Below are positions 20,501-26,160 of a stretch of 64,000 nt of DNA, piece by piece (the stretch's first letter is position 1; each line of letters opens with the position of its first letter). This DNA comes from Micromonospora sp. Llam0 (GTDB taxonomy: Bacteria > Actinomycetota > Actinomycetes > Mycobacteriales > Micromonosporaceae). Where the stretch lies: the NCBI RefSeq assembly GCF_003751085.1, contig NZ_RJJY01000001.1:5828001-5892000 (forward strand). Reading direction: 5' to 3'. Position numbers and translations under genes: made by a program. The notes under the pieces were generated by a model that saw only the letters and a list, made by a program, of their open reading frames with translations, searched no databases and was not told where the DNA came from.

Positions 20501-23500
20501 ACTGCCGGATTGGACCGGGCGACGGCCCGCGCCCACGCGGAAAGCCAGGTGCGCCTCAAACCCGCTACCCACGGCTCGACCCCCCGCGACCTGGCCGACG
20601 AGGCACTCTCGATGCGGGCCATGTTCGACTACCTCACCGCCAGCGGCAATCCTGTCGGACTACAAGCACTCTCCGACGAAGCGCTGCGCGACCAGCTCAT
20701 GGCCTACCTGCTCGACCCGCTCCGACCGGCCGACGCCAGTGAGTTCTCCGCCCTCACCGAGGCGGTCCGACGTTGGAAAGTCCAATGGCAGAACCCGGTC
20801 GGCGAAGCATTCGCGGGGCTGCTGGCCGCCGCGTTGGACGCCCGGGTACGCATCCACACGGTTGAGCACATTCAAACGATCGGCCGTCCCGATGCGCCCC
20901 TGGTCGAGGTGTACCGGGGGAGCGACCACTACCAGGCGATGGTCAACCAACAACCTTCGCCGGTGGAGTCGGCGCCGGGGGAGTCCCCGCCGCCGGCCAT
21001 GCCGACGACCGCCGAGCTGGACCATGCCTTCGGCCCCGCAGTCAATCCGAAGGGCGCCAAAACATTCGAAATCGATCCACCCAGACCAGCCGGCGGAAAG
21101 AACATCAAGAGGGAGGCCCTGCAGACCCAACAGATGCGCGTCAACCCCGCCTGGATGCCACTGAAGGACTTCGCTCAGGAAATCCACGCCGGCCGAACCG
21201 ACGCAAACTGGCACTACGTAGTCACCGAGTCCGGCGACATTGTGATCGGCAGCGAGGAAATCCTCACCGCCATCTCCGCCAAACAACTCGACGACCTTCA
21301 CACCGCGATGCGCGCCAAGAACCCCGACCTCACCCCCGACCAACTCAAGAGCAGCATCAACCAACAAGGCCACCCCACCATCGCCGTACGCTTCGACGTC
21401 AACGGCCGCGCCTACGCCGACAAAGGACGAATCAGCGGCGAGTTGCACCGCGACCCCGCAACCGGCGAATGGACCGTCAACGACAAATCCGGCCGCTACA
21501 TGAGCGAAAAGATTCGCCCCGGCCTCGACCCCGCCGACGTCAAACGTTGGCTCGACAACGTCGCCACAAAACTCAGCGAACACTTCAACGAGCCTGTCCA
21601 CCCCCGCCCTTTCAAACACACCACCGCACCAGCACCAGCTATTCGAACCGCACCACCACCGGAACCACCGCCACCCGCACCACCAGCGACGCAAGTGGCA
21701 CCCCCGCCGCCGGCAGCCACCCAGGCGACCCTCACCAGACCAGCCGACACCACCGCCGCGCCACCGGACGACCTGCGTACGCGATGGATGGAGTTCAAGG
21801 CGCAGCGTCTGCAGGCCGAGGGCACCGATCCGGTGGCGGCCAAGATCCTCGCCGACGGCCTGACTGCCGACCGCGACACCATGCTCGCCGACCTGGCGAG
21901 ACAGCACGTCCAACCCACCACCGCAGCACCAGCACCGGCCACCCAGACCATCCCAACCGAACCCACCGACACCACCGTCGCACCGCCAGCGCCAAAGGCC
22001 GAGACCGCGCCAACACCAGCGGTCGCCGAAGCCGCACCACCGCCGGCCCTGCCTGCGGAGATCGTGGCCCTGCGCGACTTCCTCACTGGCGCAGAGACCG
22101 AAGCACTCCCGGCGGCGACGTCGGACTCAGCCGGAGCGATCGGCGCTACGCCGCACGTCCCGGCGGACACGGTCTCTCAGAGCATCGTGCCCAGCAAGGC
22201 GGTGGCGTCGCGCCCGGCAGTGGAGCACCCGACGACGGTCTCGGACGGACCGCACCGGACGGGTGGCACCACCACCACCGTTCCCGAGCCCTCGGTCGGG
22301 GCCCGGGTCGAGCAGGATGCCCAGCGGGACGCGCAGCCGCCGGCCAAGCCACCGGAGACGGACGGCGGCGGTATCGCCCAGAGCCGGGCAGCTGGTGATC
22401 CTGGCGGTGACCCGACGCTGGCAGGGACGCAGGACTCCGCTGGGACCGCCCCGGCGAGCCGGCAGGAGTCGGGCACCGAACCGACACTGACGCTGCGGGG
22501 CGGCGGCTCGGCAGGCCCGCTGTCGACCCTGATGAGCCGGCTGTCGGAGCACTGGACACCGGGGGCGCGTAGCGGGATGTTCTCCGCCTCGGACGCCGTC
22601 CATTTCTACGAGGAGGCCCGGCGGGTCGGCTGGACCTCAGCGGGCGACGATCGCGTCGTGCAGGTAATGCACAGGCTGGGGCGGCAGACCCATCTGCGGT
22701 CGGCGGAGGACAAGGCGCGGGAGTTCGTCTGGCATGTCGTCACCACGGGCACCCGGGTCCAGCCCGACGTCGTGATAGACGGCTCGCACCTCTACGAGGC
22801 CCAGGTGCATGGACACACCGTCCAGGTCCGGGCCAACGTGGAAGAGGATTCGGCGGGTCGGGTGGTCCGGATCGTGCGTGCCCAGCCGCCATCGCCGCTC
22901 GATACCCAGGTGGCCACCCTCGTCGAGGACAGGTGGACGGTGGTGGCCAGCGACAGCGGCACCAGCGTCGACCCCGACGCTCAACTGGTCCACCTCGACC
23001 CCACCGACGTGGCGGTGCATTCGACGCTGCGCGACATCCACGAGATCGCGACCGATTCCCTCGGTGCTCCACACCTGGCCTACACCAACCGTGCCCTCGG
23101 TGCGCAGGAGCTGGTCGCTGAGGTTCCACGACTGGTGGAGCAGGACAACAGACGGCTTCTCGACGACGACTTCGGCAACGTACTGGATGCCTGGCGCCGC
23201 CTCGACCGCCGGATGAGTTGGCTCCTGCAAACGCCGAGACCGCGCGGATACGAGCGGCTGGGGCAGATGCCCGTCGGACATCACGCCATCGCTTCCTTCA
23301 ACCGCCGGCGCTGGCAGTTGCAACTGCGGTACGACCTGGACGCCGACCGTTCGCGGGATGCGCTGGTGCACGAGAAGTTCCACTCCACGCAGGATGCGAC
23401 CCAGGCACGATGGCGGGTGGCCGAGACCGGCAATCCGAGTGTGCTGGCCGAGTTGATCGACGATCCGCAGGTGCACCGCGAACTGCTCGAAGGGCCGGGT

Positions 23501-25555
23501 AGCCGCCTCGACGCGGCGCAGCGGGAGGTGGCGGAGCTGCTGTCGCGGCATGGACTGGACCACCCTGATCGGAGTGCGATCTACGAGCTACTCGCTCAGC
23601 GGAGCAGTCTGATGGACCGGATCCGGCGGTGGTTGGCGGCGGCAGAAGCCGGCCAGCCTGGAGGTCGACTCCGGGAACGTGTGCAACGTGCGGTGGACCA
23701 GGTCGAAACATTCGGGGCCACGGGACGGGCCCTGTACCTGAGCCTGTTGCACGAGGCCCAGGCCTTCCTGCTGGGCCTGTGGATCCAGGAGGCGGGATCG
23801 GTGCACCGGTGGGGCGCGGCGGCCGCCCAACTGCCCCCGACCGACGGGTACGACAGCATCCCGTTGGCCACACCGGACAGGTACCCCCACATGCCGGCCG
23901 GGGCCGCAGGTGTCTTCCTCCGTCCGTCGTCGTCGACGACGGCCGCGCCGTCCCGGTTGCCGCGACGCGACGGCATGCTGGTGGTGGTTCAGGTCGCCGA
24001 CGCCGATCAGGCCGGCCGCGCGCTGCGCCGACTGCGCACCGACGTACCCGCAGGGACGACGGTGGAGTTGCTGACCGCCGCGCCGCTCACCGCCGCACGG
24101 GCGGTGGAACTCGCCGGGGAGTTGGGCGGCGACCGGATGCTGGCGCTCGACGTCGACCTGGTGGAGCCGACCGGGGCGCTGGCCGATCACTTCGTTGCCT
24201 ACAGTCGGGATCACCGTCTCTCCCTCGGCCCTGGTGCCCGCTACTACACCGTGCATTCCGGGCCTCAGCAGCCGGTACTGGACCTCGATTCGGTCAGTCT
24301 GCGCGGCATCGGCTCGGGCTTGTACCAGCTGGTACCGGGGTGGCACGCGCAGGCGGTCGGTCAACGGGTGTGGATCGGGCCGGCAGACATGGCGCCGGCC
24401 GTTCGCGACGACGACCCGCCGGTGGTGATCGGACTGCCGTCGCAGCAGACCCCGTGGGCGGTATGGGTGCTCGGGACCTGGATCGGCCGCGCCTTGGCCA
24501 GCCATGTCGGCACCACCACCGAATCGGGGTTCGTGCGGGTGCACCGACCGGAGCCCCGACCCGCAGTGCTTTCGGTGGCGATCGACAACCTGCTGCACCC
24601 GGTCAGCGACGTCGAGCGTCGGACTGTCACGGCGGCCTTCGACGCGGAAACGGTGGTGGACGAGGTCGGCTACGCACCGGCGGACCCCGCCAACCCCGAT
24701 CTCGGTTTCACCGGACACGACCTGGTGGCCGGGCTGCTGGACGTAGCCGGTGCCGCAGCGGCCGAGCAGAATCCGTCAGCCCTGGTCGCGGCGCTGGACG
24801 GGCCGGCCGGGTGGCTCGCGACAGGGTCGCCGGCGACGGCCGGGGTCGGCGAGCGGACGGCCCGGCACAATCTGCTTGCCGCCGGCTATCTGGCGGCCCG
24901 CGCCTACGGGGTGTTCGAGCTGACGCCGCAGCGGCTGGACGCGGCCTACCGGGTGCTGGCGGCCCATCATGACGACGGCCGGCTCCCTGCCGGGGAGACC
25001 GCGCTGACGCAGTTGCTGCGGAGCGTCAACTCCGACTGGTCCGGCGATGTCGATCCGGCACGGTTGCAGCGCCTGCTGGAGTTGGTCGCAGACGCCGGGC
25101 GGGACAAGGACGACCTGGTCGACATCGTCGAACTCGACGACATGTGGTTGTCGATCTGGCTCCGTGACCTCAGCCCACTCGATCACGGGGCAGGGGTCTG
25201 GTCGATGGGCGGTGCCGCAGTGGACCGGGTCATGTCCGCCGCCGACGAACTGGTCGTCGTCTACCGCGCCGGCACGGATCTGCTGCCGATTCCACCGGCC
25301 GGCTCCCCGGCACACTCCTGGATCCCGACCGGCCCGGCGCTGCTGGCACAACTCGGCACGGCGCTACGCCAGCACATCGGCGAGTACCGCGGTCATTGGG
25401 ACGGGATCCGCCTCATCCCGGTGGTCGACGAGGCGGTCGACGCCGACCTGGCCGATCGCCTGACCGAGGGCGTGGCCGCGCTGCACGGGCGACGAGTCGA
25501 TCGGATCATCCTGGGCGAGCCGGTGGAGCCACCCGTCGACATCCCCGAAGCGTGA
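8513..25555 (+). CDS. Giant 5680-aa multidomain T7SS effector candidate
   Basis: GTG start with GGGAGGGG 5 bases upstream; uninterrupted for 17 kb. In order: a WXG100-like helical secretion domain (about 10-150, 'DPDVLLSVASYMDVMAGHAQ'); a hydrophobic stretch (about 166-240); a long linker with a 3 x 24-bp repeat (NPTxMPTL); leucine-rich ~57-aa coiled-coil repeats (about 820-1250); a zinc-protease-like domain with HEIVHNLGAKD (H1682, E1683, H1686, D1692) and possible Met-turn M1713; a large beta-rich region (about 1825-3600); a TTTTPPPKPA repeat linker (3643-3832); an OTU-like cysteine-protease signature (D3848, C3851, H4139); an unassigned domain (about 4170-4390); another HExxH (H4953-H4957); and a mixed C-terminus. 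It is a probable polymorphic effector of the neighbouring ATPase. No immunity gene is recognisable. Specific activities are inference from motifs only. Confidence 0.85.
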   Translation: MGVRPGDWSPLNLSGDPTPGDPDVLLSVASYMDVMAGHAQTADDGLAAVLRQSGDGAFVGKTADWLREQISKEMSGFITGVRTAFSAAGPTIRTYAEALRDAQAKADQALRDAAGAGEDEERINALKADAENAAADVRTAAGTARQSILDATSHIKSPVTPKSACEVFWEIFTWLTLIITVVAIFVGGPLGLIAFAMNAALAVKATLDFAMGKTNALGLALGLLGLLGPSTRPLIALGDLTKLATGAWRNITQLSRNSFNLARTGINDFWRAVSTLSLSGAMRGIGDIGVTLLNSVKVGALMIPRIVGPMDGLAARGFVTLEKFTVVTVPSAITRLGSIGHQNLVKLAGLTADAGRFVAANAVRFGNLMVREFGGWKWLRIFTPLAGHEIGAIGVSGAFKLGVLGRGLAMGGFDGLAALGGGVRLANGITTVHVVKPGGAPPPAGGINFSPSGLYLPDLIEKPLIGAPSMQEFSFSARSVDLSAARGALDTHDLAGLRGVQNLDVPMPTTAGTVSPVTGMNQVTMPTVPTPGAVTLPNMQIGNLSTMLNRAAGGVEGLADFGRAELRNLHMGEVSAVRVSETAVAFDLGAPEKAFGGTAVPTPTLNPTAMPTLNPTSMPTLNPTSAASISQVAPTNIVRVDTVGTAPLHLGKAADATTVHQALNLLDGPDTAALTALHRLDPPTSVAPTGLGRDLSMTAPPRLDQVGGASPQQLSHLHALEQLKQAQHALANVSGDALAVARAEKDVRVTEALVRKTTDGLKIEAREIPLAVDPPPAHLTGPVAPDLAAAKPAPALDLAAAKPDLTDFPAVPTHQPGTNTAELEGRLAALRGTDVPSPAARQLELEHRLNQLRPGGAAEPRPVDPAMFPDVPTISPAEATARATAVERLTDLETQLVAARAEEDPAGVGSTRLDDAGSPATPQVDTPGRPQTPDQVGTPGRADGANGTDTGDGQLDLPSVPRTDPAATPGPEALSHRLTELISDARGVDLPEPELRVLSTEVRTAIEQGRHGDAARGLNTLHDRIDRQALFQRLDSYRAHVDAGHHRAAQLGMDKSTWLQHAIDIERATAAGHTDELHRLLDAYENSLAGKLAEQKLHDQVVPDAAPGRALDEAGSTGDLDELQARLDALRGDHTPDPQLAGLELELRFANLRGADGPDVPLPQFPDPPTLPPGSVDDLQKRLDALRGDSTPDPDLAGLELRHRLDALRGTDLDTPPVKLEDLPDVPTMPPGALDDLTDRLADLRAHREDMIGMPPAERAEWNAEFARAGDETADADVLARYETRITALEREARLAELRDGTGPLSAAEYRTWQDALVRAGDSQAGIDHVLSRYAARLDEHRLDSAAQINAALTSPDHLRPLDSRLEEALGALSPGLRDSTATRYTTLGDRLAQLRGADAATGSGRAADDLATPGARAGDQTVVHRLDQLPSPPRDLPTARPDDTGPAPTGPVPKGPAPTGPARANPPAADIPTGPKSAETPTVQKPHETARPTPAAGDEVLELPAPQHLADDVSTAPAEKLATPPRDLLGDGRPAGPARVIEVDAERWTPFKDAFRFEPTTGGQPPKVTRPPASGERVGVGYQLTVTDQDMHFALKLHLDAAPGVTARDIAEVKARTVEGLQRYVNASQQHLPGWDLPMRVTVDFVDDPTKARGSITVVPAGTQMSQQTWATGASPAKYAHEIVHNLGAKDSETPPNALLRDTHQPEHGDLMGSHPHDVEEFVLTPRALSQIAAVLSPYFSDSTAPRPVPEALTGNVAEEFWHSGVDVPPRVTAAETTVPAPPAAVSTSSGTAPAPLATVAVATTTPKITVTAPGESIQLTVLEPTTRIDNPLPGLYKTRPDLLYTPDTIDDLDSLVRGLDQSVADAVRARVAEKLPMVPGLSKLSVQTDEIGQALRDDKTSFFTTGGRSFDVRDGLFGWHRVTVTPVWAPADARVIDQSADRAKFDTRSDQAAGTKHASTTGGSGSIGAGTMFPQRVGYGAGGAVEIALSRPLESFEDGAKLTDSHNVRSGSGSHLVTAPVGFEVVVTDPTTPFTGPKAAERHVGEPVGADVTFRSVDDIAKAIPREPDWLTVDPSKHTSMLVENFTPVRILRAGIGLTEGTDPTGTWNDVIENTLVLLQPTKAVGPGTLGAGQARGLFKESSLIGNLMPALDTAVHPPTITSTHGAHALSLELTASVPKLSILADVAKTSFRWQPGQSEATKLSHSSRVGTGLSLVPARWAFGPGYVQARLFGGFLRSMNASITQGGTSRTGTEFKDIPNVLVEAHFRVTINAGLREVPGSRLLGNGTVEPITVDLVVLGHLPAVRAAQLLSDSSVLIPSPTQWYVPPYALGGGGRSVMYGLSGFQQLYLDVTGLIRQIEGGFLPEFGKSGKVKRMTTSRAAIERQANQDALDQVMSMPGLRQGKGALLKTGLIAKLSRTKKIGTRHIIVHVTASYTKAFQHLGINKGDAVRTTHADAFQEKISAGSQWRGAVAFEGGGVFRLTGNTAGAFVPGGAVELRGRFDRQSGTQLGGQESRLNGGTPDSQTFGNDLQITVQVYAYKKRLGPDPKSRVKFGRVMHQRLPRPATDSTRVVNPTHEPAALVNGKKFTRFRLVETRPVTVQFDNASVLAEPISMPTTMMPRPDPLAVDRRTQLQPAELRDWVDAGPKSAVNRWLSVEDFPGSASILALAKDALHAAQHYTNTESTDTESHTKLGGLRGTDGLAEGMPVWANLIDRLGESRQIHGLASMLEGLWQVDRLTSAEDGAATDLAIAAALTNPTVLPAHANITNESASVGSVEISAAKTVEKQLALRANFSANVRKVGTSKDNTHGGGAVFPATYEKVLYSGSKRDTKSISGAIERNANNRKGRQRSFLVAFDMRVSAAVEITNDPDRYAVIPQSLRSGEWLHHHKSVARHGTITNAIFLRLSAATMVKLGLLPKLAGDPGTISQPWLPTMPPLLTLPPGRSLGLGLYAFDETPTLTESMTTMLRSEAAKLGPEKGRVRGLLDMVQGEITNRSIGKISESLSGPGLDDPMLNRSRLLYLFTPEGQAQHWPAMVDGGVSVLHMKPGRMTQHSRDVRLIAEPIGEPTVLGFVADHEDLDIKTTHTSELGVTTQRMHGSTATLGVAGTGVSNHNGENLAAGVGDTVGRVSQVLNAQSDGSTAIDTNLSSGRGVKAKLETRVKYTLAIFDKGVRVDDDLLVVHDTVVQDRWADDLRPPRTKSPNTPTPYRVVPPEKLPPGWQTLNGLPLPPRFSAEDLSQAAQVQRLVENLLTDAAKRLQTKGYAGAHQIHQSLTPEILLPAMSKLMSAQGVDLPPAVSAQIFGQKATISIRLLPESASLGGVSSGVFREHAPQQSGGYSTGTSLVTQNLRIPRIPLLGRGFADDPYQALEAGGPGIAAGDTQSAAESGSTATGGLGNVKPESRSAAIDYLSRVEVTVSLSYSARPTRTVTSSSQPAELVNVSLRMGLHDARTALHIPKDAVEAANDSPGRVKAFDEIADNEATLATLAAGFVAAADNLDQARYDAYALPEGSSARIAKESQLPGLHQEWNRAGQAWWELLQRHHQMLDDFRHRYIGVSKSASDADATDLARHAQNLGSAEGPASPTDAALPISPQTELTTPQRSNTTPSTPPAPNTVKPPQRAKTISTTGKPATTTAPPPKPATTTTPPPKPATTTTPPPKPATTTTPPPKPATTTTPPPKPATTTTPPPKPATTTTPPPKPATTTTPPPKPATTTTPPPKPATTTTPPPKPATTTTPPPKPATTTTPPPKPATTTTPPPKPATTTTPPPKPATTTTPPPKPATTTTPPPKPATTTTPPPKPATTTTPPPKPATTTTPPPKPATTTSAAARPPQVLPTTPDGYCQLYSTIGSAPELVSARLASAGLGSPALHAWLGSPEAVRAQITAWAAHADRLVPPTSQLGQAAELLRRLVQQHLQTVGADGVPEAALVWYRNNRVLQLRAEVDVMNRDTLLGRLRDAGITRLRDPGLLSAKRMRDLYLEQRTADLVTAGLDRATARAHAESQVRLKPATHGSTPRDLADEALSMRAMFDYLTASGNPVGLQALSDEALRDQLMAYLLDPLRPADASEFSALTEAVRRWKVQWQNPVGEAFAGLLAAALDARVRIHTVEHIQTIGRPDAPLVEVYRGSDHYQAMVNQQPSPVESAPGESPPPAMPTTAELDHAFGPAVNPKGAKTFEIDPPRPAGGKNIKREALQTQQMRVNPAWMPLKDFAQEIHAGRTDANWHYVVTESGDIVIGSEEILTAISAKQLDDLHTAMRAKNPDLTPDQLKSSINQQGHPTIAVRFDVNGRAYADKGRISGELHRDPATGEWTVNDKSGRYMSEKIRPGLDPADVKRWLDNVATKLSEHFNEPVHPRPFKHTTAPAPAIRTAPPPEPPPPAPPATQVAPPPPAATQATLTRPADTTAAPPDDLRTRWMEFKAQRLQAEGTDPVAAKILADGLTADRDTMLADLARQHVQPTTAAPAPATQTIPTEPTDTTVAPPAPKAETAPTPAVAEAAPPPALPAEIVALRDFLTGAETEALPAATSDSAGAIGATPHVPADTVSQSIVPSKAVASRPAVEHPTTVSDGPHRTGGTTTTVPEPSVGARVEQDAQRDAQPPAKPPETDGGGIAQSRAAGDPGGDPTLAGTQDSAGTAPASRQESGTEPTLTLRGGGSAGPLSTLMSRLSEHWTPGARSGMFSASDAVHFYEEARRVGWTSAGDDRVVQVMHRLGRQTHLRSAEDKAREFVWHVVTTGTRVQPDVVIDGSHLYEAQVHGHTVQVRANVEEDSAGRVVRIVRAQPPSPLDTQVATLVEDRWTVVASDSGTSVDPDAQLVHLDPTDVAVHSTLRDIHEIATDSLGAPHLAYTNRALGAQELVAEVPRLVEQDNRRLLDDDFGNVLDAWRRLDRRMSWLLQTPRPRGYERLGQMPVGHHAIASFNRRRWQLQLRYDLDADRSRDALVHEKFHSTQDATQARWRVAETGNPSVLAELIDDPQVHRELLEGPGSRLDAAQREVAELLSRHGLDHPDRSAIYELLAQRSSLMDRIRRWLAAAEAGQPGGRLRERVQRAVDQVETFGATGRALYLSLLHEAQAFLLGLWIQEAGSVHRWGAAAAQLPPTDGYDSIPLATPDRYPHMPAGAAGVFLRPSSSTTAAPSRLPRRDGMLVVVQVADADQAGRALRRLRTDVPAGTTVELLTAAPLTAARAVELAGELGGDRMLALDVDLVEPTGALADHFVAYSRDHRLSLGPGARYYTVHSGPQQPVLDLDSVSLRGIGSGLYQLVPGWHAQAVGQRVWIGPADMAPAVRDDDPPVVIGLPSQQTPWAVWVLGTWIGRALASHVGTTTESGFVRVHRPEPRPAVLSVAIDNLLHPVSDVERRTVTAAFDAETVVDEVGYAPADPANPDLGFTGHDLVAGLLDVAGAAAAEQNPSALVAALDGPAGWLATGSPATAGVGERTARHNLLAAGYLAARAYGVFELTPQRLDAAYRVLAAHHDDGRLPAGETALTQLLRSVNSDWSGDVDPARLQRLLELVADAGRDKDDLVDIVELDDMWLSIWLRDLSPLDHGAGVWSMGGAAVDRVMSAADELVVVYRAGTDLLPIPPAGSPAHSWIPTGPALLAQLGTALRQHIGEYRGHWDGIRLIPVVDEAVDADLADRLTEGVAALHGRRVDRIILGEPVEPPVDIPEA
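10316..10387 (+). repeat. 3 x 24-bp tandem repeat inside the giant gene
   Basis: Three direct copies of a 24-bp unit (10316-10339, 10340-10363, 10364-10387), nearly identical in sequence, encoding the octapeptide pattern (T/M)PTLNPT(A/S). It lies in the disordered linker after the hydrophobic region. Confidence 0.85.
10976..12260 (+). repeat. Degenerate ~57-residue coiled-coil repeats in the giant protein
   Basis: The pattern 'D(D/E)L..RL.ALRG', then 'PDP.LAGLEL..R...LRG', then a Pro-rich '(L/M)PDVPTMPPG' spacer recurs at about 10976, 11873, 12041 and 12215; the last three are spaced 168 and 174 bp (56-58 residues). The heptad-like leucines suggest short helical hairpins strung on proline spacers. 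Confidence 0.7.
19441..20010 (+). repeat. Minisatellite: 19 tandem 30-bp units
   Basis: Nineteen contiguous 30-bp units encode (T/A)PPPKPATTT. The units are identical except for one block that is either CCCAAG or CCGAAA (both encode Pro-Lys), plus one Ala-for-Thr codon in the first unit. The near-perfect identity and in-frame unit length indicate expansion by slippage or unequal recombination. It forms a stiff Pro/Thr linker just before the OTU-like domain. Confidence 0.97.
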
Positions 25556-25568
25556 GGTGCGGTCCGGT

Positions 25569-26129
25569 TCAGTACACGGCGCTGCCAGTCACGCCGTGGC
25601 TGCTCAACACCCGTTGCAGTTCCCGGGTGGCGTTGTGGGTGCGTGACTTGACGGTCCCCGGAGGGACACCGAGCAGCGTGGCCACCTCACGGTGAGTACG
25701 GTCCTGGTAGTAGACCAGGACCAGGGCCTCACGGTGCACCGCCGACAGGCTACGCAGCGCCGGCTCCAGCGTGGCCCAGTCCAGAGCGGCGTCGTACAGG
25801 CTCTCCGCCGGCTGCCACACCGTGCCCGTGACGTCCTCGGCGACCTCGGCGGGGCGGGCCGCCACCCGCCGGGCCTGGTCGATGCTGAGGTTGTGGGCGA
25901 CCCGGGAAAGCCAGGCCTGCGGCGACCGGGAGCTGGCCACCGAGGCCAGGTTGCGCCAGGCCCGCAGCAGCGTCTCCTGGACCAGGTCCTCGGCGCGGTG
26001 CGGGTCGCCGGGCACCAGGCGCCGGGCGTACCGGTGCAGCGCGGGCCGGCTCTGCGGCACCAGCACCCGCTCGTACCAGGTGACCAGATCGGCCTGGGTT
26101 GGCTGAGGATCGCATTCGAGGGTCTCCAT
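25569..26129 (-). CDS. ECF-type RNA polymerase sigma factor
   Basis: 186 aa from the ATG at 26129, which has AGAGGT 5 bases upstream; a longer TTG start at 26168 would overlap the preceding gene. Region 2 is clear ('HRAEDLVQETLLRAWRN' and 'WLSRVAHNLSIDQARR'), followed by region 4 ('LSAVHREALVLVYYQDRTH', 'GVPPGTVKSRTHNATREL') with the helix-turn-helix that contacts the -35 element. Distal gene of a minus-strand operon behind the beta-helix-AAA+ gene (31-bp gap). No anti-sigma gene is adjacent, so its control is unclear; it may set transcription of this unit or of the giant gene it faces. Confidence 0.92.
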   Translation of the reverse strand: METLECDPQPTQADLVTWYERVLVPQSRPALHRYARRLVPGDPHRAEDLVQETLLRAWRNLASVASSRSPQAWLSRVAHNLSIDQARRVAARPAEVAEDVTGTVWQPAESLYDAALDWATLEPALRSLSAVHREALVLVYYQDRTHREVATLLGVPPGTVKSRTHNATRELQRVLSSHGVTGSAVY

Positions 26130-26160
26130 CGGATACCTCTTCTCTGGCCGTACGAACCGG

